Shown here piece after piece: positions 8,692-17,708 of a DNA stretch of 64,000 nt (positions are counted from its first letter, which is position 1; each line of letters begins with the position of its first letter). The stretch is from positions 39,082-103,081 of the forward strand of contig CP081099.1 in NCBI GenBank assembly GCA_025141015.1, given 5' to 3'. A program made the position numbers and the translations under genes. The notes below the pieces were generated by a model, which did not search any database, had not been told where the DNA came from, and was given only the letters and a program-made list of their open reading frames with translations. Origin of the DNA: Rhodobacteraceae bacterium M382 (GTDB taxonomy: Bacteria; Pseudomonadota; Alphaproteobacteria; Rhodobacterales; Rhodobacteraceae).

Positions 8692-9981
8692 CTATCTGCG
8701 GTCCCGCAGGCTGTAATAGACCAGCAGCAGGATGAACCACACGATCAGGAGAAACCCGCCGATCAGCACGGTCAGGATCAGCCGTTTTGGCGCGGTCGAT
8801 GTTTCCGGCATGGTCGGGCGCAGATAGGCCGTCAGATACCGGCTGGTGCGTTGTGCTTCGGACACCGCCGCATCATAGGCGCTCAGCGAACTCAGATAGG
8901 TCTGTTCCGCGAATGTCCGATCCACCAGCAGCTCTTCGTATTCGCCAATGACAGCCGCATAACCCTGTTCGGGATTGCCGCTGTCGTTGGCCCCCTGCCC
9001 GCCAAGCCCCAGCTTCTGACGTTCGGCGGCGATCCGCGCCTCGATCACCTCGATCGTCCGGGCAAACTGTTCCAGTCTCGGGTCGGTGTCCTGCGAGATC
9101 AGCACCAGTTTGTCCCGTTCAATCAATTCGGTCGCCAGCTGTGACTGCAGCGCGCTCAGCAGCCCCATCTGACCGGCGATATCCGCCTCCGGGTTCACGA
9201 TCTGATTTTCGATGCGAAAGGCTGTCAGCGCCTTGCGCGCCTCGATCAGGCGGGCGATGGATTTGTCACGTTCCTCGGCCGCATACAGGGTTGCATCGCT
9301 TCGGGCGACCGCGCTCATTTCGTTGATCTTGCGGCTGGACTCCAGAAAGACCAGCTCGGCCAGACGGTGCGCGGTTTCGCGCTCAAAGGCAAAGGTGCGG
9401 ACTTCGATCAGCCCCGATCCCTCGTAATAGACCCGTATCATGCGCGGCCAATATTCGACCAGGTCCTCGATGCTGCTGTCCTGTGTCAGGGTAAAGGCCG
9501 GATCAAAATCGGGCTTGGTAAAGGCGGCACGCAGATCCAGCTGCGCATTGACCCGCTCCACCATTTCCTGGCTCTGGATGAATTCATACAGAATGTCGGT
9601 GTCCGAAGAACTGGCCGAAGACAGACCGGTCAGCCCGCCCAGAACATCCAGCGCCGATTTGGTTTCTTCGGCGCGCACGGCAAACCCCACGCGGGATTCA
9701 TACTGATCGACGGCAATAAAAACCATGTAATATATCGTGGCTGCAATCGGGGCCAGCACCAGACAGATAAAGCTGAACAGAATACCCCAATGCCGGGCGC
9801 GCACCCGTGTGGGTCCGGCCATGGGCGGCACCGCAAGCGTCGGTCCGGCCCCGGCACCGGCTGCGGCCCCAGCCTGAGGCGACGGCGGTTGAACGGGCTT
9901 CAGAGCAGGAGCGGTCTCGGGTTTTCCCTGATCGGACCGCGCTCCGTCTCCGGATTGTGCTGCGGGCTGTGTCACTGCCAA
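8692..9981 (-). CDS. kpsE: Capsule export inner-membrane/periplasmic protein (KpsE/CtrB-like PCP)
   Basis: Polysaccharide co-polymerase/adaptor of the KpsE/CtrB type, which links the ABC exporter to the outer-membrane channel. A proline/alanine-rich cytoplasmic N-terminus of about 60 residues precedes a first membrane helix (ILFSFICLVLAPIAATIYY, about residues 68-86). A long helical periplasmic domain follows, and a second membrane helix lies close to the C-terminus (VLIGGFLLIVWFILLLVYY), with a short basic tail (SLRDRR). Two flanking helices around a coiled periplasmic domain are the hallmark of the family, and 429 residues is within its range. It is upstream of kpsT in the same minus-strand unit. 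Its start faces kpsM across 95 bases that must hold both promoters. Confidence 0.88.
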   Translation of the reverse strand: MAVTQPAAQSGDGARSDQGKPETAPALKPVQPPSPQAGAAAGAGAGPTLAVPPMAGPTRVRARHWGILFSFICLVLAPIAATIYYMVFIAVDQYESRVGFAVRAEETKSALDVLGGLTGLSSASSSDTDILYEFIQSQEMVERVNAQLDLRAAFTKPDFDPAFTLTQDSSIEDLVEYWPRMIRVYYEGSGLIEVRTFAFERETAHRLAELVFLESSRKINEMSAVARSDATLYAAEERDKSIARLIEARKALTAFRIENQIVNPEADIAGQMGLLSALQSQLATELIERDKLVLISQDTDPRLEQFARTIEVIEARIAAERQKLGLGGQGANDSGNPEQGYAAVIGEYEELLVDRTFAEQTYLSSLSAYDAAVSEAQRTSRYLTAYLRPTMPETSTAPKRLILTVLIGGFLLIVWFILLLVYYSLRDRR

Positions 9982-10076
9982 TAAACCTTCTCGAAATCTT
10001 TTGTCTTCCGCCTCTTATATCACTAAAAGCCGAATGAACACCGCGCAATAATTGCATATGTAAGGCGTCTCACGGC

Positions 10077-10874
10077 ATGACAGCACACCCCGCTCAGGCT
10101 CCGCGCACCCGGCGATTGCGCTCGGTGCGGACGATCACGGCGCTGATGCTGCGTGAGATGGCAACATCCTATGGCCGGTCGGTCGTTGGCTATCTCTGGG
10201 CGATCATCGAACCCGTTGCCGCCCTGACCCTGATGACCGTGGTGTTCAGCGCCTTCCTCAGAAACCCTGCATTAGGGTCGAATTTCCCGCTGTTCTTTGC
10301 CTCGGGATTTCTTGTCTTCAACATCTACGTGGATGTGGGCAACAACGTTGCAAGAGCCGTGCAATATTCCCGCCCGCTCCTGGAATTTCCCGCCGTGACG
10401 CCGCTGGATGCCCTGTTGGCGCGATTCCTGTTGAATTTCCTGACACACATCATCGTGATTGCGATCATCCTGATCGGCATCATGGCGATCTATGACCTGA
10501 ACCAGGTCATGGATTACGAAAAACTCACCCTGGCCATTCTGCTGGCCGGGCTGTTTGCGCTCAGCATCGGGACCTTCAATTGCTACCTGTTCGTCGCCTT
10601 CCCGTCCTATGCCCAGATCTGGGCGATCCTGAACCGGCCGATGTTCATCGTGTCCGGCATTTTCTTTCTGTTCGACAGCATCCCCCAGCCCTTTCGGGAT
10701 TATCTCTGGTTCAATCCCATGGTGCATATCATCGGGCTGACCCGCGCCGGGATCTATCCCACCTATGAGGCCAGCTATGTGTCGGTCCCCTATGTCGTCG
10801 GATTGTCGCTGGTCCTGCTGCTGGTCGGTCTGCACATCATGCGCCGCTATCTGCGCGATGCCATGAACCTCTGA
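10077..10874 (+). CDS. kpsM: Capsular polysaccharide ABC exporter, permease subunit (KpsM-like)
   Basis: ABC-2 type membrane subunit of the same exporter as the kpsT/kpsE-like genes. The 265-residue protein opens with a cytoplasmic stretch containing LMLREMATSYGRSVVGYLWA, typical of KpsM/CtrC/Wzm proteins. About six hydrophobic helices follow (e.g. LTLMTVVFSAFL, IIVIAIILIGIMAIY, LAILLAGLFALSIGTF, VVGLSLVLLLVGLHIM). The motif NPMVHIIGLTRAGIYP near residue 220 is also characteristic. It is transcribed away from kpsE/kpsT, so the exporter is split over two divergent units. No KpsC/KpsS-type Kdo-linker transferases are seen in the window. Confidence 0.92.
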   Translation: MTAHPAQAPRTRRLRSVRTITALMLREMATSYGRSVVGYLWAIIEPVAALTLMTVVFSAFLRNPALGSNFPLFFASGFLVFNIYVDVGNNVARAVQYSRPLLEFPAVTPLDALLARFLLNFLTHIIVIAIILIGIMAIYDLNQVMDYEKLTLAILLAGLFALSIGTFNCYLFVAFPSYAQIWAILNRPMFIVSGIFFLFDSIPQPFRDYLWFNPMVHIIGLTRAGIYPTYEASYVSVPYVVGLSLVLLLVGLHIMRRYLRDAMNL

Positions 10875-10884
10875 GTGAGGGCAG

Positions 10885-10951
10885 GTCCCGCACAGGCCCC
10901 GCACAGGGGACGAACAGGGGGCCACAGAACAGGGGACGAACAGGGGCCGCA
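10885..10951. repeat. Short direct repeats between convergent genes
   Basis: Two near-identical copies of a G-rich unit (core ACAGGGGACGAACAGGGG) lie about 27 bases apart between the kpsM stop and the 3' end of the minus-strand sulfotransferase-like gene. No T-tract is present. Function unknown. Confidence 0.5.
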
Positions 10952-10961
10952 GCCCCTTGCC

Positions 10962-11969
10962 TCACGCCCGGGACAGAACCTTGAGCAGTTTCTGGAACCG
11001 CTCGGCCACCCCCGGCTGCAACAGATAGCCACAGTCGATATAGGGCGCGTTGCGAACGTCGCGGTCGTTGAACAGAGCCTGTTTCGGGGTCAGATTTTCA
11101 ACCCGGTTCCCATATTGCTTGAGAAACGCCCGCTCCACATGCGCAAACAGAAACGGCGGAAACGGGCGCGCTTCGCGCAGATGGGGCTCATAGATCTGTT
11201 CCAGCGCCTCCAGCTCGCCCGCAATCTCGCCCCGGCATTTGTCAAAGGCATAGCGCAATTGCGCCGAGGGGATCTTGCTGCCATAGGTCAGGCGGTTCAG
11301 CACCCGCAGGGTCTCGGTCTCTCCCGGAGACTGACGCTGGTTGTCACTGCGCGGCCCCGACATGTTCAGCGTCTGTCCCAGAACCTCCCGGCTGAAATGC
11401 GCCACGACATCTTCGCCCGATTCCAGAATGTTGTTGTAGGAAAAAATCCGAAGTCTGCGCGGCCCGACGATCTGGGCCCATTTGTCCAGCGCATTCATGT
11501 AATTCAGATAGATGCTGGCCATCGGCGCGGACACCTGGTTGTTCAGGAATTCCGGATAGGGGCGGCTGAATCCATGTTTGACCAGCTCCTGCCAGACGGA
11601 TGGCAACAGATGATCCCACCGGCGCGCGTAATAGATCACCTCTACATTCTGGGTCCCGATCTGTTCGAGCATCGCGCGGATCGCGGGGCTGGGCACATGG
11701 GCCAGATTTTCCGAAGACAGGACCAATGTATGCGTATCCGGCAGCGCTGCCAGACTGTCCAGCAAGGCGGGCGACAGTTTGCCCTGTTTCTTCAGCTGCT
11801 CGGGGATGCCGTGATGCCCCGGCAAAAGCTGCATGTCCGTGTGGCGTCCGAATTCGGGATACTCGTATCCCTGTTGGTGCAAATGCCGACGGTTCTGAAA
11901 CAGCGCTTCCTGCAGGCTGCTGGTCCCTGTTTTGGCAGGTCCAATGTGAAAAACAATCTTCTTTTCCAT
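10962..11969 (-). CDS. Sulfotransferase-like P-loop protein
   Basis: Starts MEKKIVFHIGPAKTGTSSLQ. HIGPAKTGTSS, at residues 7-17, matches the 5'-phosphosulfate-binding loop (PSB) of PAPS-dependent sulfotransferases and related roseobacter proteins. A second landmark, VEVIYYARRWDHLLPSVW at about residues 108-125, sits where the 3'-phosphate-binding segment is expected. The 335-residue length fits a single-domain glycan sulfotransferase. The frame is open further upstream to a GTG at 12014, but the ATG at 11969 puts the P-loop at the usual N-terminal position. It lies between exporter and glycosyltransferase genes, suggesting sulfation of the exported glycan. The substrate cannot be read from sequence, and some members of this superfamily have uncharacterised activity. 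Confidence 0.75.
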   Translation of the reverse strand: MEKKIVFHIGPAKTGTSSLQEALFQNRRHLHQQGYEYPEFGRHTDMQLLPGHHGIPEQLKKQGKLSPALLDSLAALPDTHTLVLSSENLAHVPSPAIRAMLEQIGTQNVEVIYYARRWDHLLPSVWQELVKHGFSRPYPEFLNNQVSAPMASIYLNYMNALDKWAQIVGPRRLRIFSYNNILESGEDVVAHFSREVLGQTLNMSGPRSDNQRQSPGETETLRVLNRLTYGSKIPSAQLRYAFDKCRGEIAGELEALEQIYEPHLREARPFPPFLFAHVERAFLKQYGNRVENLTPKQALFNDRDVRNAPYIDCGYLLQPGVAERFQKLLKVLSRA

Positions 11970-12175
11970 CGTCGCAAAATCTCGGCTGCTCACTGAGTAT
12001 TCCCGTCTCTGCACAACAGGCAGGCTGCAACGGGCAGGCTAGAGTGTTGTCTTGGCACTCCACCATCTATTTGACCACCCCCAAACGTCGGGTTTCTGCA
12101 TCACGGATTTGACCCGCCCAGACCCAACTGCTAAGCGCAACCCAACATCAAATTTACAAAATTGCAGGCTCGGCC

Positions 12176-14365
12176 TTGTCTCGAATCAAATATGCGCTGC
12201 GACTGATCTTTCTGTCGCCCCATCAGTTCCTATATGTGCGTCGGATGAAGCGGAGCGGCCTGTTCGATCGCCGGTTCTATACCGAGGTCAACCCGCTGAT
12301 CCACTGGGTGTTCAAACTCTTCCCCGAGCGCCACTTTGCCCTGTTCGGAGAGGCTGCGGGGCTGTATCCCAATCCCGATTTCTCGCCCAAGGCCTATCTC
12401 AAGCACAACCCCGACATCCAGGGCTCCGCAATCCCGCCCTTTGATCATTACCTGCGCATCGGACGTCACGAACAACGGATCACCAAAGATCTGCCCGCTG
12501 ATGTCGGCGGACAGAACATGCCGCTGCCAAAACTGCGGGGGGCCGCCGCGAACCCGGCCGATTATGCGGTCGTGATCCATGTCTATTACCATGAACTGTG
12601 GGAGGAATTCGACGCCAGGCTGAAACTGCTGGACTTCGATTTCGACCTGTTTGTCAGCCTGACCTACAAGGGCGACGAAAGCGATGCGCTGGCAGAGCGG
12701 ATCCGCGCCGATTGGCCCCAGGCGCGGGTTCTGCCGATGTCCAACCACGGGCGCGACATCTTTCCCTTTATCCATGTGATCAACTCCGGGCTGCTGTCCC
12801 CCTACAAGGCGATCTGCAAATTCCACACCAAGAAATCGCCCCACCGTCAGGACGGCGACCATTGGCGCCAGCATCTGATCGACGGCATTCTGCCCGAAAC
12901 CGGCACCCGGGCGCTGCTGGAACGGTTTGTCGCCGAACCCGATGCCGCCTTTTGGGTGGCCGACGGGCAGCATTTCAACGACACCCAGTGGTGGGGATCG
13001 AACAAGACCAAGACCATCGAGCTGTTGCAGCGGATCGAAATCCCGGTTGATCTGGACCGGCTGTCGTTTCCGGCCGGGTCGATGTATTGGCTCAAACCCC
13101 AGATCGTGACGCTGTTGCGTGGCCTGCAGCTGGGGGCCGAGGATTTTGACCCCGAACTGGGTCAGACCGACGGCACCGTGGCCCATGCGATCGAACGGGT
13201 TCTGGGGGTGATGACCGATGCTGCGGGTCTGCGGATCCTGCAGAGCTCGGAAATCGCCGCCCTGCCCGATCCCGCCCCGGCGCCGGACACGCCCGACTAT
13301 GTTTCGGCCTTTTACCTGCCCCAGTTCCACCCGACCCCGGAAAACGACGCCTGGTGGGGTGCCGGTTTTACCGAATGGATGGCGGCCACCCGCGCCCGGC
13401 CCAATTTTGTCGGCCACGCCCATCCGGTGCTGCCCGCCGATCTGGGCTTTTACGACCTGCGCGTCACCGAAACCCTGGGACAGCAGGCCGCATTGGCCCG
13501 CGATGCAGGGATCGACGCATTCTGTGTCTATCACTACTGGTTTGACGGCACCCGCATTCTCGAAGCCCCCATCGACCGGCTGCTGACGCGGCCCGATGTC
13601 GACTTCCCGTTTTATCTCTGCTGGGCCAATGAAAGCTGGCGGCGCAACTGGGATGGCATGACCGGCGAGGTGCTGCTGAATCAATCCTATACGCCGGGGT
13701 TCGCGGCCAATCTGGCCGAAAGCCTGATCCCCTATTTCAACGATCCCCGCTATCAGCGTCCCGACGGCACCCGGCCCCGGTTCGTGATCTATCGCCCCGA
13801 AGACATGCCCGATCCCGCCGGGGCCGTGGCCGAAATGCGCGACACCTGGCGTCGCCTGGGCATTGGCGAGGTCGAATTGGGGGCCGTGCTGTTCCATATC
13901 GAAGGCGAAAGCCCGGTGGCCCAGGACCTGTTCGATTTCTGGGTCGAAATGCCGCCGCATGGGCTGGTGGGATCAGACGACTATCTGTTTGGTGGCCCCG
14001 ACGGCAACCAGATGCAGGCCGGGGTGATGCCCAGCTTTTCGGGGTTGATCTATGATTACAACGCCGTGCGCGAAACCAGCCTGAGCGCACGCTATGCCAA
14101 CGCATTGCCCGCAAACACCATTGCCGGGATCATGCCCAGCTGGGACAATACCGCGCGGCGCGGGCGCGATGCCCATATGGCCTATGGCGCCAACCCGGTG
14201 TCCTTTGAACGCTGGCTGCGCGGCACGCTGCAACAGCGGCTCGGGCGCTCTTATCGGAACGAACTTTTTATCAATGCGTGGAATGAATGGGCGGAAAAGG
14301 CCATGCTGGAGCCCACGCAACAATTTGGCGCGGCCAATTTGGATGTTTTAAGGCGTAATTTATGA
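12176..14365 (+). CDS. RgpF-like/WbsX-like fusion protein of polysaccharide synthesis
   Basis: Three regions are visible. Residues 20-100 hold the 'YLKHNPDI...HYLRIGRHEQR' type of short motif that recurs in two other proteins of this window. Residues ~128-360 resemble the rhamnan-synthesis protein F family (YAVVIHVYYHELWEEF, NHGRDIFPFIHVI, KFHTKKSPHR, WWGSNK). Residues ~374-729 resemble WbsX-type glycan enzymes (YVSAFYLPQFHPTPENDAWW, GFTEWMAA, FCVYHYWFDG, CWANESWRRNWDG, FINAWNEWAEK). The product is therefore probably a bifunctional glycosyltransferase-type enzyme, possibly adding rhamnose, in line with the nearby rml operon. The start is a TTG at 12176; the next in-frame ATG (12245) would remove 23 residues. 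Its stop overlaps the following methyltransferase start (ATGA), so they are translationally coupled. Confidence 0.85.
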   Translation: MSRIKYALRLIFLSPHQFLYVRRMKRSGLFDRRFYTEVNPLIHWVFKLFPERHFALFGEAAGLYPNPDFSPKAYLKHNPDIQGSAIPPFDHYLRIGRHEQRITKDLPADVGGQNMPLPKLRGAAANPADYAVVIHVYYHELWEEFDARLKLLDFDFDLFVSLTYKGDESDALAERIRADWPQARVLPMSNHGRDIFPFIHVINSGLLSPYKAICKFHTKKSPHRQDGDHWRQHLIDGILPETGTRALLERFVAEPDAAFWVADGQHFNDTQWWGSNKTKTIELLQRIEIPVDLDRLSFPAGSMYWLKPQIVTLLRGLQLGAEDFDPELGQTDGTVAHAIERVLGVMTDAAGLRILQSSEIAALPDPAPAPDTPDYVSAFYLPQFHPTPENDAWWGAGFTEWMAATRARPNFVGHAHPVLPADLGFYDLRVTETLGQQAALARDAGIDAFCVYHYWFDGTRILEAPIDRLLTRPDVDFPFYLCWANESWRRNWDGMTGEVLLNQSYTPGFAANLAESLIPYFNDPRYQRPDGTRPRFVIYRPEDMPDPAGAVAEMRDTWRRLGIGEVELGAVLFHIEGESPVAQDLFDFWVEMPPHGLVGSDDYLFGGPDGNQMQAGVMPSFSGLIYDYNAVRETSLSARYANALPANTIAGIMPSWDNTARRGRDAHMAYGANPVSFERWLRGTLQQRLGRSYRNELFINAWNEWAEKAMLEPTQQFGAANLDVLRRNL

Positions 14366-15072
14366 TTGAATTCCATGGTACCTGCCCTGTCTGTGCCTCC
14401 ACACAAGGGTTCCAAAGCCCGGATGAATGGTTTCGCGACCATCTGATCTGCCGCGGCTGCGGATCAATCCCGCGCGAACGCATTTTCACATGGGCGCTGG
14501 AAACCTTTCGCCCCGGCTGGCGTGATATGCAAGTCCACGAATGCTCGCCCTCGGACCGGGCGGTCTCCAAACGGCTGGCCGATGAATGCGCAGGCTATAT
14601 CGGATCGCAATACTTCCCGGACGTGGACCGCGGCACACTCCGGGACGGGGTGCGCTCGGAAAACCTCGAGGCGCTCACCTTTGCAGATCAGAGCCTGGAT
14701 TTGCATGTGCATCTGGATGTGATGGAACATGTGAACCGCCCGGACCAGGCCATCCGGGAAATGTGTCGCACCCTGAAACCCGGTGGGTTGGCGATTTTCA
14801 CCACGCCGATCTATCCGGACAAGGCCGGCAATGAACGCCGCGCGATCTATTTTGACGATGGCGTCGAACATCTGGCTCCGGCCGAATATCATGGCAACCC
14901 GATCGACGAAGACGGCGGCGCGCTGGTGACCTTTCATTTCGGGCGCAATTTCAGCACGCTGGTCCGCGCCTGGGAGCCGAATTTTGCAGTGACCCATCTG
15001 ATCCCCGACGACCCCAGCATCGGGGCGGTTGGCGAATTTCGCGATGTCTTTGTCCTGCGCCGGATCGGCTGA
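14362..15072 (+). CDS. SAM-dependent methyltransferase (type 11-like) with N-terminal zinc-ribbon-like cysteines
   Basis: Probable class I methyltransferase acting on a sugar or glycan. The N-terminus has paired cysteines (CPVCASTQGF at 7-16 and CRGCGSIPRER at ~33-43), arranged like a small zinc ribbon. The central part carries the family landmarks LHVHLDVMEHVNRPDQA and LKPGGLAIFTTPIYPDK, corresponding to motif II/post-motif regions of methyltransferase type 11 enzymes. A canonical GxGxG motif I is not obvious: VHECSPSDRA occupies its place. That loop is often degenerate in this subgroup. It overlaps the upstream RgpF/WbsX gene by 4 bases, and the next glycosyltransferase starts 9 bases downstream, so the three form a compact operon. 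Non-reducing-end methylation is a known chain-length control in ABC-exported glycans; applying it here is inference. Confidence 0.8.
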   Translation: MIEFHGTCPVCASTQGFQSPDEWFRDHLICRGCGSIPRERIFTWALETFRPGWRDMQVHECSPSDRAVSKRLADECAGYIGSQYFPDVDRGTLRDGVRSENLEALTFADQSLDLHVHLDVMEHVNRPDQAIREMCRTLKPGGLAIFTTPIYPDKAGNERRAIYFDDGVEHLAPAEYHGNPIDEDGGALVTFHFGRNFSTLVRAWEPNFAVTHLIPDDPSIGAVGEFRDVFVLRRIG

Positions 15073-15081
15073 GGTCGCACG

Positions 15082-16017
15082 ATGACCGGTTCTGCCCATG
15101 TCACGATCCTCCTGGCCATGCGCAATGGCGGGGACGAACTGGCCCCCCAGCTGGACAGCTATCTGACCCAGACCCTGAAACCGGCGCGCATTCTGGCCTC
15201 GGACGATGGGTCGCACGATGACAGCCGCGCCGTCTTTGAACGCTTTGCTCAGCGCGCCCGCGCCGACGGTATCGACTGTCAGCTGTTTGACGGGCCGCAA
15301 AAGGGGGCCACCGCCAATTTCCTGTCGCTGCTGGCCCGCCCCGGTGCCGACACCACCCATGTGGCGCTGTCGGACCAGGACGACATCTGGTTGCCCGGCA
15401 AACTGGAGGACGCGGTCCAGCGTCTGGCCCCACAGGGTGCCCACCCGGCCCTGCTGGGCACGCGCAGCTGGGAATGGGACCCGGACACCGATCGCCGGCA
15501 GCTGTCACGCCCGGTGCCGCCGCCCTATGATTTCCGCCACGCGCTGGTGCAGAATTTTGCCGGTGGCAACACCATGATGCTGAATCGCAGCGGTCTGGAT
15601 CTGGTGCAACGCGCCCTGCCCCGCACCCGGGATGCCGCCGTGCATGACTGGTGGCTGTACCAGCTGATTTCGGGGGCCGGTGGGACCGTCCTGCTGGGCG
15701 AAGAGCCGCATATCCTCTACCGCCAGCATCACGGCAATCAGATCGGTGCCAATACCGGGCTGCGCTCGAAACTGCGGCGGTTTCGCGCCATGCTGTGCGG
15801 CACCTATCGCACCTGGAATGATCTCAATGTCACCGCGCTGAACGCGACCCGTGATCTTCTGATGCCCGACGCACAGGACATCCTGTTCCGGTTTGCCCGG
15901 GATCGCGGCCGCGCGCTGCCGGCCCGGCTGGCCATGTTGCGCAGCACCCGGCTGCGCCGCAAGGGCGGCCTCAACCAGGCCACCCTGTGGGTGGCCGCCG
16001 TGTTGGGCAAACTCTGA
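15082..16017 (+). CDS. Family 2 glycosyltransferase (rhamnosyltransferase-like)
   Basis: GT-A fold transferase. The N-terminus VTILLAMRNGGDELAPQLDS and the nucleotide-binding ASDDGSHDDS (about residues 38-47) are followed by the metal-binding segment ALSDQDDIWLPGKL (~94-107). The 'SDQDDIW' form is common in rhamnosyltransferases of the RfbF/WsaF-like group. FAGGNTMMLNR and DWWLYQLISGAGG complete the family pattern. With dTDP-rhamnose made by the rml operon in this window, L-rhamnose is a plausible donor, but this is inference. Third gene of the plus-strand operon after the methyltransferase. It ends 69 bases before the convergent sugar-transferase gene. Confidence 0.88.
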   Translation: MTGSAHVTILLAMRNGGDELAPQLDSYLTQTLKPARILASDDGSHDDSRAVFERFAQRARADGIDCQLFDGPQKGATANFLSLLARPGADTTHVALSDQDDIWLPGKLEDAVQRLAPQGAHPALLGTRSWEWDPDTDRRQLSRPVPPPYDFRHALVQNFAGGNTMMLNRSGLDLVQRALPRTRDAAVHDWWLYQLISGAGGTVLLGEEPHILYRQHHGNQIGANTGLRSKLRRFRAMLCGTYRTWNDLNVTALNATRDLLMPDAQDILFRFARDRGRALPARLAMLRSTRLRRKGGLNQATLWVAAVLGKL

Positions 16018-16086
16018 TCCGGTTCGACCCGATCAGGCTCAAACGCCCATATCAGAGCCTGTTTCAACCTGTTTTGCGGGCCGCCA

Positions 16087-16701
16087 TCAGCCGCTTCTGC
16101 GAAACAGGTTGCCAATGGTCTGGAACACCAGATCAAAGTCATAGCACATGCTCTGATGGCGCTGATAAATCAGATCCAGCCGCGCCTTGGCCGGAACGCA
16201 GACCTTGGAATACACCAGATCGGTTTCCTCAGGGGTGGCACAGCGCGCCAGCAGCGCCGCCTCGTGGCGGTGATAGGTGATCGATGCCAACCCCGTCACC
16301 CCGGGGCGTGATTTCAGCACCTCGCTGTAGATCTCGGGATGGCGTTCGACATATTCCCGCAGCGGCGGGCGCGGCCCGACAAAGCTCAGATCGCCCCTGA
16401 GAATGTTCCAGAGCTGGGGAAATTCATCCAGCCGTTTTGAACGCAGCCAGGCCCCGGTGGGGGTGATCCGCGCACTCTTGTCCCCGCCCGAAACACCGGC
16501 GTCCTCGGCAACCACCGTCATCGTGCGCAGCTTCCACAACATAAAGGGGCGATCCATCCCGTTCATCCGCTCGGCCACATAGAAAATCGGACGTCCCTCC
16601 CGGATCAGCAGCCAGATCAGCAGCCCCAGCAGGATCGGCCCCAGCAGCAGCACCAGCAGCGCGGCAAAGAACAGATCGAATATGCGTTTTCTCCAGGTCA
16701 T
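16087..16701 (-). CDS. Initiating sugar-1-phosphate transferase (monotopic, PglC/WcaJ C-terminal type)
   Basis: Transfers a sugar-1-phosphate from UDP-sugar to undecaprenyl phosphate, the first membrane step of polymer assembly. The N-terminus KRIFDLFFAALLVLLLGPIL is the re-entrant hydrophobic helix of small phosphoglycosyltransferases. Family landmarks follow in order: FMLWKLRTM, RLDEFPQLWNILRGDLSFVG, GPRPPLREYV and SRPGVTGLAS. At 204 residues it is the short form (PglC/WeeH size) without the extra membrane domain of WcaJ or WbaP. That suggests a UDP-diNAc-bacillosamine-like or hexose substrate. Aminotransferase, acetyltransferase and dehydratase genes for such a sugar are present at 58200, 56575 and 29408. 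It lies 54 bases downstream of the epimerase gene on the same strand. Confidence 0.9.
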   Translation of the reverse strand: MTWRKRIFDLFFAALLVLLLGPILLGLLIWLLIREGRPIFYVAERMNGMDRPFMLWKLRTMTVVAEDAGVSGGDKSARITPTGAWLRSKRLDEFPQLWNILRGDLSFVGPRPPLREYVERHPEIYSEVLKSRPGVTGLASITYHRHEAALLARCATPEETDLVYSKVCVPAKARLDLIYQRHQSMCYDFDLVFQTIGNLFRRSG

Positions 16702-16755
16702 GCGGTTCCTTGCCCTCGGTATGTGTCAGCAGTGTTTATCGGCGGTGTTTGCCCG

Positions 16756-17622
16756 CTATGTGACATGTGGCCCGATCCGGCGCCAGTCCGCCACCATCTG
16801 CGACGGATCAGCAGCGGTGCGCCCGACCACGGACATCGCAGCCAACCGCGCGGGATCCAGTTCAACCCGGGCGATCACCCCGTCGGGGGCCGGACGTGGT
16901 GTCCAGGCCAACCCGGCCGCATCCAGCAGCGCGCCCATGGCGATGGGACCGGGCGCGGCAATGTTGAGCGCGGGCGGCAGATCCGTCGCCGCCACCACAT
17001 CGCCCAGGGCCTGTGCCAGATCTCCCATCCCGATATAGCTGCGTTGCGGCGTGCCGCCATCGGGCAGGACATCCAACGCAAATCCCGGCCGCCAGCCGCC
17101 CAGAATCGCATCCAGCCCGGCGATATTGCCAATCCTCAGTGCGCTCACCGTCGCCCCCAATGCGGCCCCCAGGGCCGCGCCCCGCGCCTCCATCCGGGCC
17201 TTGGCCACCCCATAAGGGGCCTGTGGGCACAGCGCGGCGGTCTCGTCCAGGCAGCCCGGTTGATTGCCATAAACAGCCGCCGATGACGCCAGCAACACCC
17301 GCGCGCCCGTGGCCGCCCCGACCCGAATCGCCGCCTCGGCCAGGGTGACATTGTCCTCCAGATCCGCGCCCCGGCCCGGAATGACCCCGGCCAGACACAG
17401 GATCACATCACAATCGCGCGCGGCCCGCCGATAGGCATCTCCGTCATGCAGCGGGTCAAAGATCGCCCATGTCCCCGCTGTTGGGCCTTCTGTTGTTGCT
17501 TGTGTGGCAGGCCCGGACCGGCTCTGCCACAGCACGTCTGCAGACCGCCGCCCCCAGCACCGTTGCAACACACGGCCAATCCGGCCTGTTGCTCCAACAA
17601 CCAATGTGGCAGGAAACGACAT
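16756..17622 (-). CDS. NAD-dependent epimerase/dehydratase (extended SDR)
   Basis: Short-chain dehydrogenase of the nucleotide-sugar epimerase type. The N-terminal FPATLVVGATGRIGRVLQ holds the Rossmann glycine motif GxxGxxG. LASSAAVYG (about residues 116-124) and YGVAKAR (~144-150) provide the catalytic Ser/Tyr/Lys. An AGGAG ribosome site sits 5 bases before the ATG. At 288 residues it is slightly short for the family and the second half is alanine/glycine-rich. It probably reduces or epimerises a sugar nucleotide for the glycan, possibly the 4-keto product of the dehydratase at 29408, but the substrate is not determinable. Upstream of the sugar transferase on the minus strand and divergent from the kpsD-like gene. 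Confidence 0.82.
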   Translation of the reverse strand: MSFPATLVVGATGRIGRVLQRCWGRRSADVLWQSRSGPATQATTEGPTAGTWAIFDPLHDGDAYRRAARDCDVILCLAGVIPGRGADLEDNVTLAEAAIRVGAATGARVLLASSAAVYGNQPGCLDETAALCPQAPYGVAKARMEARGAALGAALGATVSALRIGNIAGLDAILGGWRPGFALDVLPDGGTPQRSYIGMGDLAQALGDVVAATDLPPALNIAAPGPIAMGALLDAAGLAWTPRPAPDGVIARVELDPARLAAMSVVGRTAADPSQMVADWRRIGPHVT

Positions 17623-17708
17623 GATACTCCTTGTTCAGGTTGACGCGTTCTCCCACGGCAGTATCTTGCGAACACCAAAAATCAAGACATTTCCGACAGG
17701 CGGGCTTC

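Noticed and set aside
10875..11996. Plus-strand frame opposite the sulfotransferase-like gene
   Set aside because: No recognisable protein features; the opposite strand has the P-loop and family order.
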